64,000 bases of DNA, taken from NCBI GenBank assembly GCA_039720395.1, contig CM077822.1, positions 19,116,589 to 19,180,588 on the forward strand. The letters run 5' to 3'. Below are positions 24,801-36,723 of the stretch, piece by piece. How positions within the stretch are numbered: the stretch's first letter is position 1; each line of letters opens with the position of its first letter. The notes below the pieces were generated by a model, which ran no database searches, had not been told where the DNA came from, and was given only the letters and a program-made list of their open reading frames with translations. The translations under genes were made by a program, and so were the position numbers. This DNA comes from Liquidambar formosana. Its lineage: Eukaryota > Streptophyta > Magnoliopsida > Saxifragales > Altingiaceae.

Positions 24801-26316
24801 GGAAGCACTCAAGGCCAAGGAGCGAACCAAGATCTTGTGAAGGCAACCGCTCTCAAAAGTTTCGAGTAAGTAATTTATTTTAATGAAGAATAACCTTGTA
24901 GAAGTTATTTAGTCATTAGAATCATTTGAGCTTATCTAACTGATTTCATTACAGGCTCCCAACAATGACGAAATAGGGGAAGAGCAAGATGATTTCAATA
25001 CGTATTATTTGCCTACCCGTAGTGAGCTTTCAGTTGCAGGGATAAGGCTTTTTGACCGAGTTGCTGAAGAAGCCAATGGCATCCTAGGAAGCAAGATGCT
25101 TAACAAGACAACTGGGATTACTGTCAGCATTTCTGACTATGAAGATGTTACTTCTCAGAGTAAACAGGAGACTCCAACCTTAATCACCCAACATAAAGGG
25201 TCGGCTTTAGGTGCTGAAGTTTCAGTTTTTGAGTTGAACACTGAAATTACCAAGGCTCGTCGCTTTAGTTCCCTGATGTTAGGAGAGCGCATCATTTATA
25301 GACTTTCCCGTCTTCCTCTTGAGGAAGTTTCTTCCTTTGAACCAACAGCCTACAAAATTTGTGACGAGATAGACTCCAATGGAGTAATCGATTTAGCCTC
25401 ATTGCGAGAGAGCATCCAGCAATATGTTCGTGATGTCAAGAGGTACTTTGATACCGAGTCTTCTTTAAAGGGGCATATATCTATGGACGTGCGGACCCAG
25501 GGTTTGGATGAAGTGAAGGCTCGATTAGCTACCGCTTCAGATGATAAGGGAGCCAATGATGAACACATGGAGTCCATGCATGAGAGCCAGCAGAACATAC
25601 AAGCTAAGCAAGCAGAGTTGAAAGAGGAGTTAGCTCGACTGGTAGAAGAAGACCAAAAGCTGGAGGCATCTATAGCTAAAGGAAAACTAAAGCAATATGA
25701 GCAAAACAAGATTGTCCTTAGCTTAGAAGCAGAACTCACAGAAATCCAAACGTCTGCAGTGATTAATGAACAAGAACTTGTGGCTTTTAAGAAGATGCGA
25801 GACCTCTTAGAAGAAACACGCTCAGAATTCAAGACCATGAAGTGGGCGTCTTGATTTTTTTTTGGAGAGAATAGGCTTTACCATTGTTACTCTAATAAAT
25901 GCTTCATTTTTCTTTTGTAGTCATAGCATCTTTAAGTAATGAAACACCATTTTTTTTTTACAACTATGATACTTCTTCTCTCTTTGTTTTTTTTTTTTTT
26001 TTTTTTTTTGATGTTGTTGACTGAATTTGAAATATCTTTCAAATTGCCTACGTACCATTCCATAAGGAAAGGATCAAGTCATAACGTAGTTCAAAAACAA
26101 TGATGATGAATTTATAAAGGAATGCCATTCACAGTTTAAGCTCATGCGGGCCAGGAGCATGATGATTTTTTTTTTGGTTGGTTGACTGAACTTGGTGATT
26201 CCCAAGTTGCCTACGTACCATTCCATAAGGAAAGGATCAAGTCATAACGTAGTTCACTTTTTTTTCTTGTGCTCTAACTTTTGCTTGAATTGCCCTTTCG
26301 GGTTTTCGATTCAACG

Positions 26317-26365
<49 letters not shown>

Positions 26366-29300
26366 CTTGAATTTTTGGGTGCCATACACAGTTTATGCTC
26401 ATGCGGGCCAGGAGCAACATGCAGTTTAGGGTCATGCGAAGAGGAGCGCTATCCAGCCTTTAAGCATAGTAGCGCTTCAGAAACTTGCCATTGATAGGGC
26501 CAATTCTTAACCCATCTCCATCAACTAACTTGTAAGCACCATTTGTGTAAGCTTCTTGAATCACATATGGTCCATCCCATTTCGAGAGAAACTTATTGCC
26601 CATTCGATGAGTAATGATGATTGGTCGTCGAACGGCGAGCACCAAGTCTCCCACTTGAAAGGACCGAGGTCGAACTTTCTTATTGAATGCTTTAGAGAGA
26701 CGAGCCTGATAACACTCTAACCTTTGTTGTGCTTCAAGCCTCTTCTCATCTAGGGCCTCTAATTCCTCTAACCGTAGACGAGCATTGTCTTCATTTGTAA
26801 GCCCTTCTTGAATGGCAATCCTTAATGAAGGGATTTGTCGCTCTAGTGGAAGGACAGCTTCAACACCATAGACCAAAGAATATGGAGTAGCTTGAGTAGG
26901 TGTTCGATATGTTGTTCGATATGCCCAAAGAGCCTCTCCAATTCTTTCATGCCAATCCTTCTTTGATCTACTTATAACTTTCTTGAGAAGATTGCAAAGA
27001 GTTTTATTAAAAGCTTCGGCAAGGCCATTAGCTGGTGCGTTATACATTGAAGATTTATACTGCTTGAAGCTGAACTTTTCACAAAGTTGATTCACAAGAG
27101 CATTACAAAATGGCTTTCCATTATCGGTTATGATGTATCGAGGCACACCATAACGATAAATGATATTTCCTTTAATGAAATCAACAACGGTTTCTTTCTT
27201 CACATCCTTAAGAGGTATAGCTTCCGCCCACTTTGAAAAGTAGTCTGTTGCTGCAAGTATATACTCATGACCAGCAGAAGACTTATTAGTAAGCGGTCCA
27301 ACCACATCAAGTCCCCACACTTCAAAAGGCCAAGAAGCAACAGTTGGGTGCAATGGCTCCGGCGGTTGATGTATAAAGTTTGCGTGGAATTGACAAGCTT
27401 GGCACCTTTTAGCGTAATCCATGCAATCTTTTACCATTGTGGGCCAATAGTAACCCATCCTCTTTATTTGAAAATGAAGTTTAGGGCCAGACTGATGAGC
27501 ACCACATATTCCAGAATGAGCTTCTTGTAATGCTTGATTAGCCTCATCTTCTCCTAAACAGCGAAGGAAAACACCATCAAACGAACGACGATAGAGTGTA
27601 TCTTTAAAGTATATGAACCGTGGTGCCCTTCGTCGTATTTCAACCCTATGTCGACGATCATCAGGTAATCTCCCATGTTCTAAGTAGTTAATAAGGGATT
27701 GTCGCCAATCTTCCTTCTCGACTTCACAGACAAAGATTAGATTTACTTCACCTTCTTCAATTTCATCATCAAAAGTTGGTGGTATTACCCAATTCTGGCA
27801 AATGGGCACTTTAGTTTGGAGATCAGATACAATGAGGGTTGATGCCAGATTAGCCAAAGCATCTGCTTGTCTATTCTCTTTTCTTGGCACATGTTGTAAG
27901 ATGATATGATCAAACCATCCCATAAGACGAGTGCCGTAATCAAAATACGGCATTAACTCGGGTTTCCTAACATCGTACTCACGAAGGAGTTGATTTATGA
28001 CCAGCTTAGAATCCCCAAAAACTTCAAGCTGCAAAACCTTCATATCTACCGCCATTTCAAGCCCAAGAAGAAGAGCTTGGTATTCAGCCACATTGTTTGA
28101 GCAACATTGAGTGAGAAAGAATGCATATGGCAATATATCTCCTTCGGGAGTAAGAAACACGACTCCAGCACCGGCACTATCATGACGTGCAGCCCCATCG
28201 AAGAACATTTTCCAAGGTGGGCGAACTTCAATAAGAAGTGCTTCCTCGTCAGGAAGGCTTTCAGATATTTCCCAACTATCCGGTATAGGATGGTCAGCCA
28301 AAAAATCGGCTAAGACTTGCCCTTTTACAGCCCTTTGAGGAATATAAGTAATTTCAAACTCTTGCAACAATAATGCCCATCTAGCTAGTCTCCCAGAAAG
28401 AACAGGCTTAGACATAATGTACTTCAATGGGTCTGCACGAGAAATGAGTCGAACAGAATGAGCTTGCAAATAGTGTCTTAGCTTTTGGATTGCGAATATC
28501 AAAGCCATGCACATCTTCTCAATTGGAGAATAATTCAACTCGGAGCCCGTCAACGTTCTTATAAGAAAGTAAAGAGCATTTTTTTTTCCTTCTTCATTTT
28601 CCTGAGCTAGGAGAACCCCCAAAGAGCGTAATTGTGATGAAATATAAAGTATGAGAGGTTTACCAGGAATTGGTGCTCTCAAGACAGGTGGCTTAAGCAA
28701 ATATGACTTAATGCTTCTAAAGGCATTAGTACATGCTTCATCCCACTCAAATGGAACATCTTTCTTCATCAGTCGGTTGAAAGGTTGACAACGACCAGCC
28801 AAATTAGAGATGAATCGGCGGATATAAGCTAATCGTCCTTGAAGACTCTTTAACTCATGCAGGTTTTGTGGTTCTAGCATTTTTATGATAGCATCAATTT
28901 TGGATTGGTCAATTTCGATACCACGATGTCGAACAATAAACCCAAGGAATTTTCCTGAAGTCACCCCAAAGGCACACTTCAAAGGATTCATTTTGAGTTG
29001 ATATCGCCTCAGCCGCTCAAAAATCATTCTTAAGTCTTAGAGGTGGTCCCCTCTTTTCTTGGACTTAACTACCAAGTCATTGACATAGCATTCCACATTC
29101 TTATGAAGCATGTCATCGAAGATCTTTTGCATGGCCCTTTGATAGGTGGCTCCAGCATTTTTCAGCCCAAAAGGCATAACTTTGTAGCAGTAAATCCCTT
29201 TTGGAGTGCGAAAAGCTGTAAGTTCCTCATCTTTTGGTGCCATTCGAATTTGATTATATCCAGACAAACCATCCATAAAGGATAAAACCTCATGACCAGT

Positions 29301-32300
29301 AGTAGCATCAACCATGATTTCAGTCAGAGGCAATGGGAAATCGTCCTTTGGACATGCATTGTTGAGATCTCGAAAATCGACACAGATGCGAATCTTCCCA
29401 TTCTTCTTTCTTATTGGGACGATATTTGATATCCAAGTAGGATACTTTACTTCACGAATGAAGTTTGCTTCAATTAGTTTATTGACTTCTGCTTCTATTT
29501 GCGAGATAAGCTCTGGTCGAGATCGATGTTGAGCTTGTTTGATGGGACGCACTCCATGCTTCACTGCTAGATGGTGTACAGCAACTTTTGGGTCTAAACC
29601 CGGCATCTCTTTGTAAGTCCAAGCAAAAATATCTCTATACTCACGTAAGAGATCTATGTAAGCTTTTTCTTCTTCAGTACTCAAATTAGCACTTAAGAAA
29701 GTAGGACGAGGATCATCGGGAGTACCAAGATCAACTTCTTTTAATTCATCCACAGTAGATTGGACTCCTTCTTCAAACGCTACTGGAGCATCTGCCGCAT
29801 CTTCTTCCGCCGGAGGTTCCTCTTCGGGAATCTCTTTGATTGATATATGTAATGCGGTAGCTACAAGGCTATCCACACACACATCTTCAAGTATGTTTTG
29901 ACCAGAATCCCTTTGATTTGTAAATACCACCGTGTGACTCTTAATCTTTAATTCTTCACCAGTAGTGATATTCAACGAAATATGTCGCTTCATCCGAGAT
30001 GGGATCACACTGCAAAATTCTTTAGAATCTTGGATGGCAAAAAATGATCTTCTTTGTTTACGACGCTTAGTCTTCTTATTGTATAAGTGTCGAGATGGAA
30101 TGTGATCACCCAATCTAGTATATGCTGGTCTGCGTTCTCCCAAAGTGGCATTTTCTTGAAGCCCAATCCTATCAAAGACCGACACTCGTGAAGAAGTCTC
30201 ATCAAGACGATCAAATACTGAAAGCCTTGTTGGTGTTGTTTGAACATTTGTGCCCACTTCTTCAGAATCAATTGCGATATATTGCAAGCTAGCTTTTTTC
30301 ATCAGTATACGAATAAGAGCAGGAGGAACAAACCCAAGGCCAGTCTTAGGATTCTCTACAGCATAACCCTTTTCTCTTAACATCTTTTGGGTATTAGTCA
30401 AACCATGTTCCTTTCCTTTGGTCGCCTCATTGGGATAGTTTCCAACAGGAATTAAGTCTTGACAACTACCTCCAGCTTTAACCATGAGCTTGTAAGCATT
30501 AGGATCAAAACCACTAGTCCTCTTTTCTGGTAAATCACCATGCTCCACTTCAATTCCTTGCGATGGTCTAACGAAACCCTGGATGGGAGGTTGCATTACC
30601 TTTGTCACGGCGAGCTTTGTAACTGGGAGAGTTAAATCTTCTAAGGCTTCCAGCACGGTAGGATCATGCCCAATAAAAGGAGACTGCCCTTCTTTTCTTT
30701 TAGATTTTGGCACATAACGCAATACAGGGGATGCTCTAGTGGGATTAATATGAATCTGATCCTTTGGCTTTTGCCCCCATGTAACTTTAGTTTGCTTAGC
30801 CTTGCTTGTTTCTTCATTGTGGGTCATGTCCTTTGGCATGATTTGTTGCCTCTACCTTTCGAGTGGCTTTTTGTTCTTGAGTACTAACCTCTCCAGTTGA
30901 TGCTACAGCATTAGGTTGGACATCTTTTGCCACATTGGATTGCAAGTAGAATTTGGCATCAGCAAAATAAGTTTCGGCCTCTGTGAATGGTTTGTCATCA
31001 GCTGCCATCTTCCTTTGGATCCCATTCTGATAGTATTTGAAACATTGATGAAGAGTAGAAGGAACCACTCCATAGTCATGAAGCCATGGCCGCCCCAATA
31101 ACATGTTATATGAAGTCTTGGACTCAATAACATGAAATAATGCATTAGAAGCCATATCTCCGATCAGCAAGTCAAGTCTTATCATGCCAATAGCCCTTTG
31201 ACCACCTTGGTTAAAGCCTTGAATCATCAAACGACTATGTGAGAGTTCGTCCATGGAAACGCCCAACTCCTTCATGACACGTATTGGCAAAATGTTTACA
31301 GCAGATCCGCCATCCAACAGCATTCTATTAACTTTTCGTTCACGAACATAGCCAGTAACGAAAAGAGGACGATTATGAGGATTAGAACCCAAGAGTAAAT
31401 CTTCATCAGAAAATGTGATGGTTGACATGCTTGAAGCGACAATATTAAGGCTGATGTGAGAATCTTTTTCACCTTTTAACTTTTCTAAGGCGAGTCCATC
31501 TTCTTTTCTTTCTGATTGCTCTTCTTCATCGTGTACTTCATAGCAAGGCAATGTACTTGACGAAGGGTAGGCAGTATCTTGGAACCATTTTGGCATGAAG
31601 TCCCACAAAGTTATCGGAATGCGTGCCAACTCTTTCTCAGTTATGATGGACGCTACTTTCTGATTTTTCAAAGTCTTCTTCGCCTTTGACCTTTTTGCAA
31701 GTTGAGACCTTCTTTTAGTCCTTATCGGTTGTACGTAAGACGACTTTGATGAATTGGATTTACGGGCCTTACGGCGAGTAACGAGAGTCCACCCTTCATC
31801 TTTAGAATTTGACAATTCGGGTTCTGAACAAGCAATGCCCCCATTAGAATTTAACTGTATAATCACTTTTGTCACATCTGAAGTGCCTTTGTCCAAATGA
31901 GATGCTTTTGGAGAATGTGCAGGCGTACACTCAACTCAAATAGGATCAAACGAGCCAAACTTCATTGTAAAAGTTGTGTGCGATGGCATAGAAATAGGCA
32001 TTTCGTACACCATTTCTTTAGAAGAGGTAGGAGATCCGAAGGTCACCGCAGCCAAATTTGAAGCTGCTATTTCCACTCCAAGATCAATCTTTCCCTTGCG
32101 AGCCAATTCTAAGATCTTCTCCTTCAAGACAACATTTTTCTATAGGATGGCTGACCAATCTATGGTACTTGCAATATGTTGGGTCATCTACCTTACCAGC
32201 CTCCTCAGGACGTTTCATCTCAGGAAGTTCAATAAGGTTACTTTTGAGGAGATCTTCCAGCATTTCTGCAACATCAGAATCCGGAAAAGGGTATTCCTTT

Positions 32301-35300
32301 TCTTGCATTTCTTTCAAAGTGGTCTTCTTCTTTCCTTTATCTTGAAAGGTATCAGGTCTTTCATCTTTCTTCTTCTTTGACTTGAGTACAAACTTCAGCG
32401 GCGCTAAGCTCACAGCCATAGATTCTTTGTTGTCATTTTTGATGGGATACTTGCCCCCTTTACGATTATCTTGCTTTTCTTTTCCTTTGTGAAAATCTTG
32501 GACTGGAAGGTTTTGGATTGGTGGACCTTGGCTTCCGCTAGCTGCCATGCTAAGCTCCATATCGTGAGCACGCGTTGCTAAATCTTCAAAGGTCTTAGGC
32601 CTAATCCCTTGCAAGATGTAACGTAAACCCCAATGCATCCCTTGAGTGCACATCTCAATGGCAGAAGCTTCAGAAAGCCTGTCTTTGCAATTCAAACTTA
32701 AGTTCCTCCATCTATTGATATAATCAATGACATGCTCCTCCTTCCATTGGTAAGTGCTAGTTAGTTCAATCATACTAACCGTACGACGAGTACTGAAGAA
32801 GCGATCAATGAATTCTTGTTCAAGTTGATCCCAACTATCAATTGAGCCTGGTGACAAATCAGTATACCAATCAAAAGCGAAACCTTTTAAGGATCGAACA
32901 AACTACTTAACCAGTAGATCTCCGTCAGTGCCGCCATTATTACAAGTTTCCACAAAGTGAGCTACATGTTGCTTCGGGTTACCTTTGCCATCAAATTGTT
33001 GGAACTTTGGAGGCTGATAGCCAGTAGGCATCCTCAAAAGGTTTATCCTTTGAGTGTATGGCTTAGCATATGCATGTGAGAACCGAGCGTTGCCTTCGAC
33101 TTTATCCTTAATGGTACCAACAATGAACTCTTTCAATTGGTCCGTTAGAACTGATCCATCTGAGGGGATATGAAAATCGCCAAACGAAACTCTGGTCCTT
33201 GGAATAGTTCCGGTCATATTTTGTGGATTCGTATGTGGCATACCTGTTGGCGAATTGGTAGCAGCATTACCAGAGTCGCCTACGTTAGTATTCCTCGGTG
33301 GTGTATCCGTTGTTGCATTAGTGGCCATATTATTAAACCCACTTAACTCAGGATTCACTTGCGGTTGACCTGTTGTCGCATTAGCAGCAGTATTGCTAGA
33401 TTGACCTAACTCGGGATTCATTTGCGGTGCACCCATCTTAGGCTGTTCCAAATTCCCAATCTTTTCTACTAGTATAGCCATTTGCATGTCTCTTTCTTGC
33501 GTAGCAGCTGTGAGAACTTCAATAGCCTTGGCCATACTTGCAATCTGTTCTTCCAAAGATAGCGTGTTAGTCACCATCACAGGCACAGCATTGAAACTTC
33601 CAAATCTGGCAGAGTCTGTAGGTGACATTAGCTTGGATTGTGGCGTTCCATGAGGAGTAACAGGTGCAGAATTGGTATTTGAGTCATCCTCCTCAACGGT
33701 GTCCTTGTTTCCTCGCAAAAAGTCTATGGTGAGGACTGGGCTTCTAGGGGTGGTAGAACTAGACCCTAATGTTGGTTTGCACACAGCAGTTTGAGCGTAT
33801 AAGTCAGCAATTGCCTTTTTCTTGCTTCGAGTCATGGGGCCCAAGTTCAGGGTGTCACAGCTTGATTCCTGATCTGCGGCTTGGTTGATTGATCCGTGAG
33901 ATTTGGGATCTTGAGCGGTAGCTTTCTTAGGAGCCATTGAATTTGTAGAGAGTTGACGAAAAGAGGGGATGAGAGGCAGAGATGGTCCCACCGGGCGTGC
34001 CAGAAATTTGTACGCACAAATTTGGTGTCTAAAAATAAATAGACCAAAAAAAAGTGGACAAAGGATAATTTTATTAATTTGTAGAAGCGGAATACAATCT
34101 CTGTGTAAACTTTGTTCGCAAAGTAATGTAATCCTCTGATTCTTCTCTCCTTGAAACTTTGACTCGAGAGCTTGAACAGCTTGTTCTCAATTCAATGGGC
34201 GAAATCTCCTTCGATGTAGGTGGAATGGATCTCTTGTGTGAGTCTCTAGGCTTTGAGCGTATTAGAGACTATGAACTTTGGTGCGAGTTCTTCGTCTTGA
34301 GTCTTTGGTGTAGAAGTTCTATGGAGCTTTTGAGGCTTTAATCCAATAGAGCTTCAATGCTTGAATGTTAGTCACGTCAGAGCTTTTGAGGCTTTGGTCT
34401 GACAGAGCTTTGTTGCTTCAATCTCCTTTTTTTTTTACCCTTGGGGGCTACCTCTATTTATAGTGGTAGGGTGAAGAGTATTCTGATAAGAATTGACTTC
34501 TTAATAATTATCCCTTATTTATCTTTTATAAAAAGATAAATATTAATTATTTGATAGCCATCCTAACCAGAACACGTGACAACATTTGATTGGAAGAATT
34601 ATTTGTCTTCCTTTTATTTGGTCTCACTTGACAAGTGTCAATATTTGATTTGGCCACCTGTATAGCAATTTTAAAACACATGGCAACTTGTAATTCGCCA
34701 ACGCTGTGTAATAAAAGACACATGGCACACATTTATTTGCCATAAATATATCCCACTCAACTTATAAGAAGACACGTGGCCAAATTTAATTTGCCATGAT
34801 TTAGTTGACTTTAAGACACGTGTTCACTTGTAAGTGGTTGCAAATTTTCTCGTTCTACAGTCACATATGTAGATTGCCTTATTTATGTGTTGTTGTTGCA
34901 TGAGTATTTAAGCGTGTTTTGCAAAAAAAAAAAAAAAAAAAAAAAGAAAATGTTTGGAGGTATAAGGTCTCACACAACTAGCCAAGGTTGCCTTTAGGAA
35001 TATATAATGGTTCACCTCTCCTTCAAAAGTTAGGCTCTTTTGGAGGTTGAGTGGGGTTAACCTTACGGGCTTTTGGGTTCTCTTCTGATCTATGTACGTC
35101 ACATATGTGGATTTTTTTCATTTGTGTGTTGTGTGTTTGAAGGTATAAGAAATGTTTTAGATTTACATGGGTATTTTTGACATTCTATATTGGAACATTT
35201 TTTTTACACTGACGCACATAAGCTGCAAATATCAAAAAAGGTTAAGATTCCACCATCTAACTCCCATTTTGTAAACCAAATTATAATCCTATAGGTACCA

Positions 35301-36675
35301 TATTTTTTAAATAAATAAAAAAACCCTCTCTTATTATTTAATTTACTCATACTCTATTTCAAATTAATTGTTTTGTTTGAAAAGATACATTTTTTTTAGA
35401 TAATCCTCTTAATTGCTTTCAAACCAACATTTAAATTGCCTTTCAAATACATAGTACGATTGAGGTTGTTTTGTCCATATCATATAATTAGTATAATGGA
35501 TATGGGAATTTTGGGGGAATTAATTAAAATAAAGTCTTTGACTTTAATATTAGGACAATAATTTTAAAACAACCCAAAATGGAAGGGAAGACAATTAATA
35601 TGAAACGGAGGGAGTAAATAAAATGAGAACCTCCCAATCCCATAAATACCAGTTTTTAAAAAAAGAAAGACAAAATATTTACCTGTAATATATTTATAAA
35701 TCTTTGAATTTTCTTTGAATGGTTTATATCATCTGAAAATTGATTTTCAATATTTCTACTTATAATTTACTCTAATTTTTGGAATTAACCACGTGCAACG
35801 CACGTGTGCACTAACTAGTAATAGTAAATTACAAGAAACACCCTTAAAGAAAAAATTGATACAATGTCCTCCTTCAGCTAAGTTTCAGGTGAAAAATTGA
35901 GTAGAAATTTGATGAAAAAAACACTATAAGAATAGGTGAATATTGAGCACGGGATCAGAGAGAGATACAATTTTTTTTTTCACTCAATTTTCACCTAATT
36001 TGCCTCATAGTTATGTGAATTTAGAAAGTTTCGTGGGGTTATTAGGATTGTATTGACATCATAATGGAGTTTAGAAAGTCGTATGAGACTACGTGTCCAA
36101 GGAAAGTCAAATTGTGTCTAGAAAGCTTTGTGAGACAATTAGGATTGTATTGAGATCATAATGGAGTTTAGAAAGCAGTGTGAATGAAAAAACACTATAT
36201 CTCTCTCACGTGCTCAATGTTCACCTATTCTTATAGTGTTTTTTCATCTAATTGTTTCTCGATTTTTCTTCCAAAACTTAACCGAGGGGGGACATTGCAT
36301 CAATTTTTCCTTTAAGGGGTTATGTGAAAAAAGGCCAAAATATTAAAGGGTTCCTTGTAATTTACCCATAAAGGGTTGTAACTTTGATTGATGTACACAT
36401 TGAAATACTAAAAACCCCCTCATTAGATTTCAAAACAAAAGTTGAAGTTAGGGTTAAAATAGTTTTTTAGGTTGGATAAAGTGATTACTTTATCTTTTGT
36501 AACCGCCCATCTCATTTATCTCTCCTATAACCACATTTTCAAATTCAAATTCAAATTCAAGTTTTTAAGATAATTTTTTATTAGCATTTTTCTATATTTT
36601 ATAATTATTTTTAAAAAAAATTCACACAAGCATCACATATGTCCCACATTCGAATATCCACGCCCAAGACCACGG

Positions 36676-36723
<48 letters not shown>

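Larger units (their letters stand above)
20004..34859 (-). mobile_element. Ty3/gypsy LTR retrotransposon, Tat lineage, 14.86 kb
   Basis: Two 851-bp LTRs (20004-20854, 34009-34859) begin TGTACG and end CTACA, with GTCAC duplicated outside both. Coding order on the minus strand is gag, protease, RT, RNase H, a second RNase H and integrase. There is no chromodomain. An extra gene with a plant mobile domain lies on the opposite strand between integrase and the 3' LTR. The second RNase H and the antisense extra gene are recognised features of the Tat lineage. The LTRs differ at about 14 sites by hand count (12 transitions, 2 transversions, no indels). The coding region has several inactivating lesions, so it is not autonomous. 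Confidence 0.95.
18857..35818 (+). mobile_element. Putative Helitron interrupted by the retrotransposon
   Basis: The candidate 5' end TCTATATTTATATTACTTAT at 18857 resembles the minus-strand 5' ends nearby. The candidate 3' end at 35790-35818 is a perfect 7-bp stem, CACGTGC-AAC-GCACGTG, then 8 bases and CTAG, followed by T. With the 14.86-kb retrotransposon and one duplication removed, the element would be about 2.1 kb. It has no Rep/helicase. Pairing these two ends is an inference, and the 3' end is the stronger of the two. Confidence 0.4.

Noticed and set aside
26192..26494. Plus-strand 100-codon frame with a long Phe run
   Set aside because: Runs through the poly-T tract and overlaps the 3' end of integrase on the other strand.
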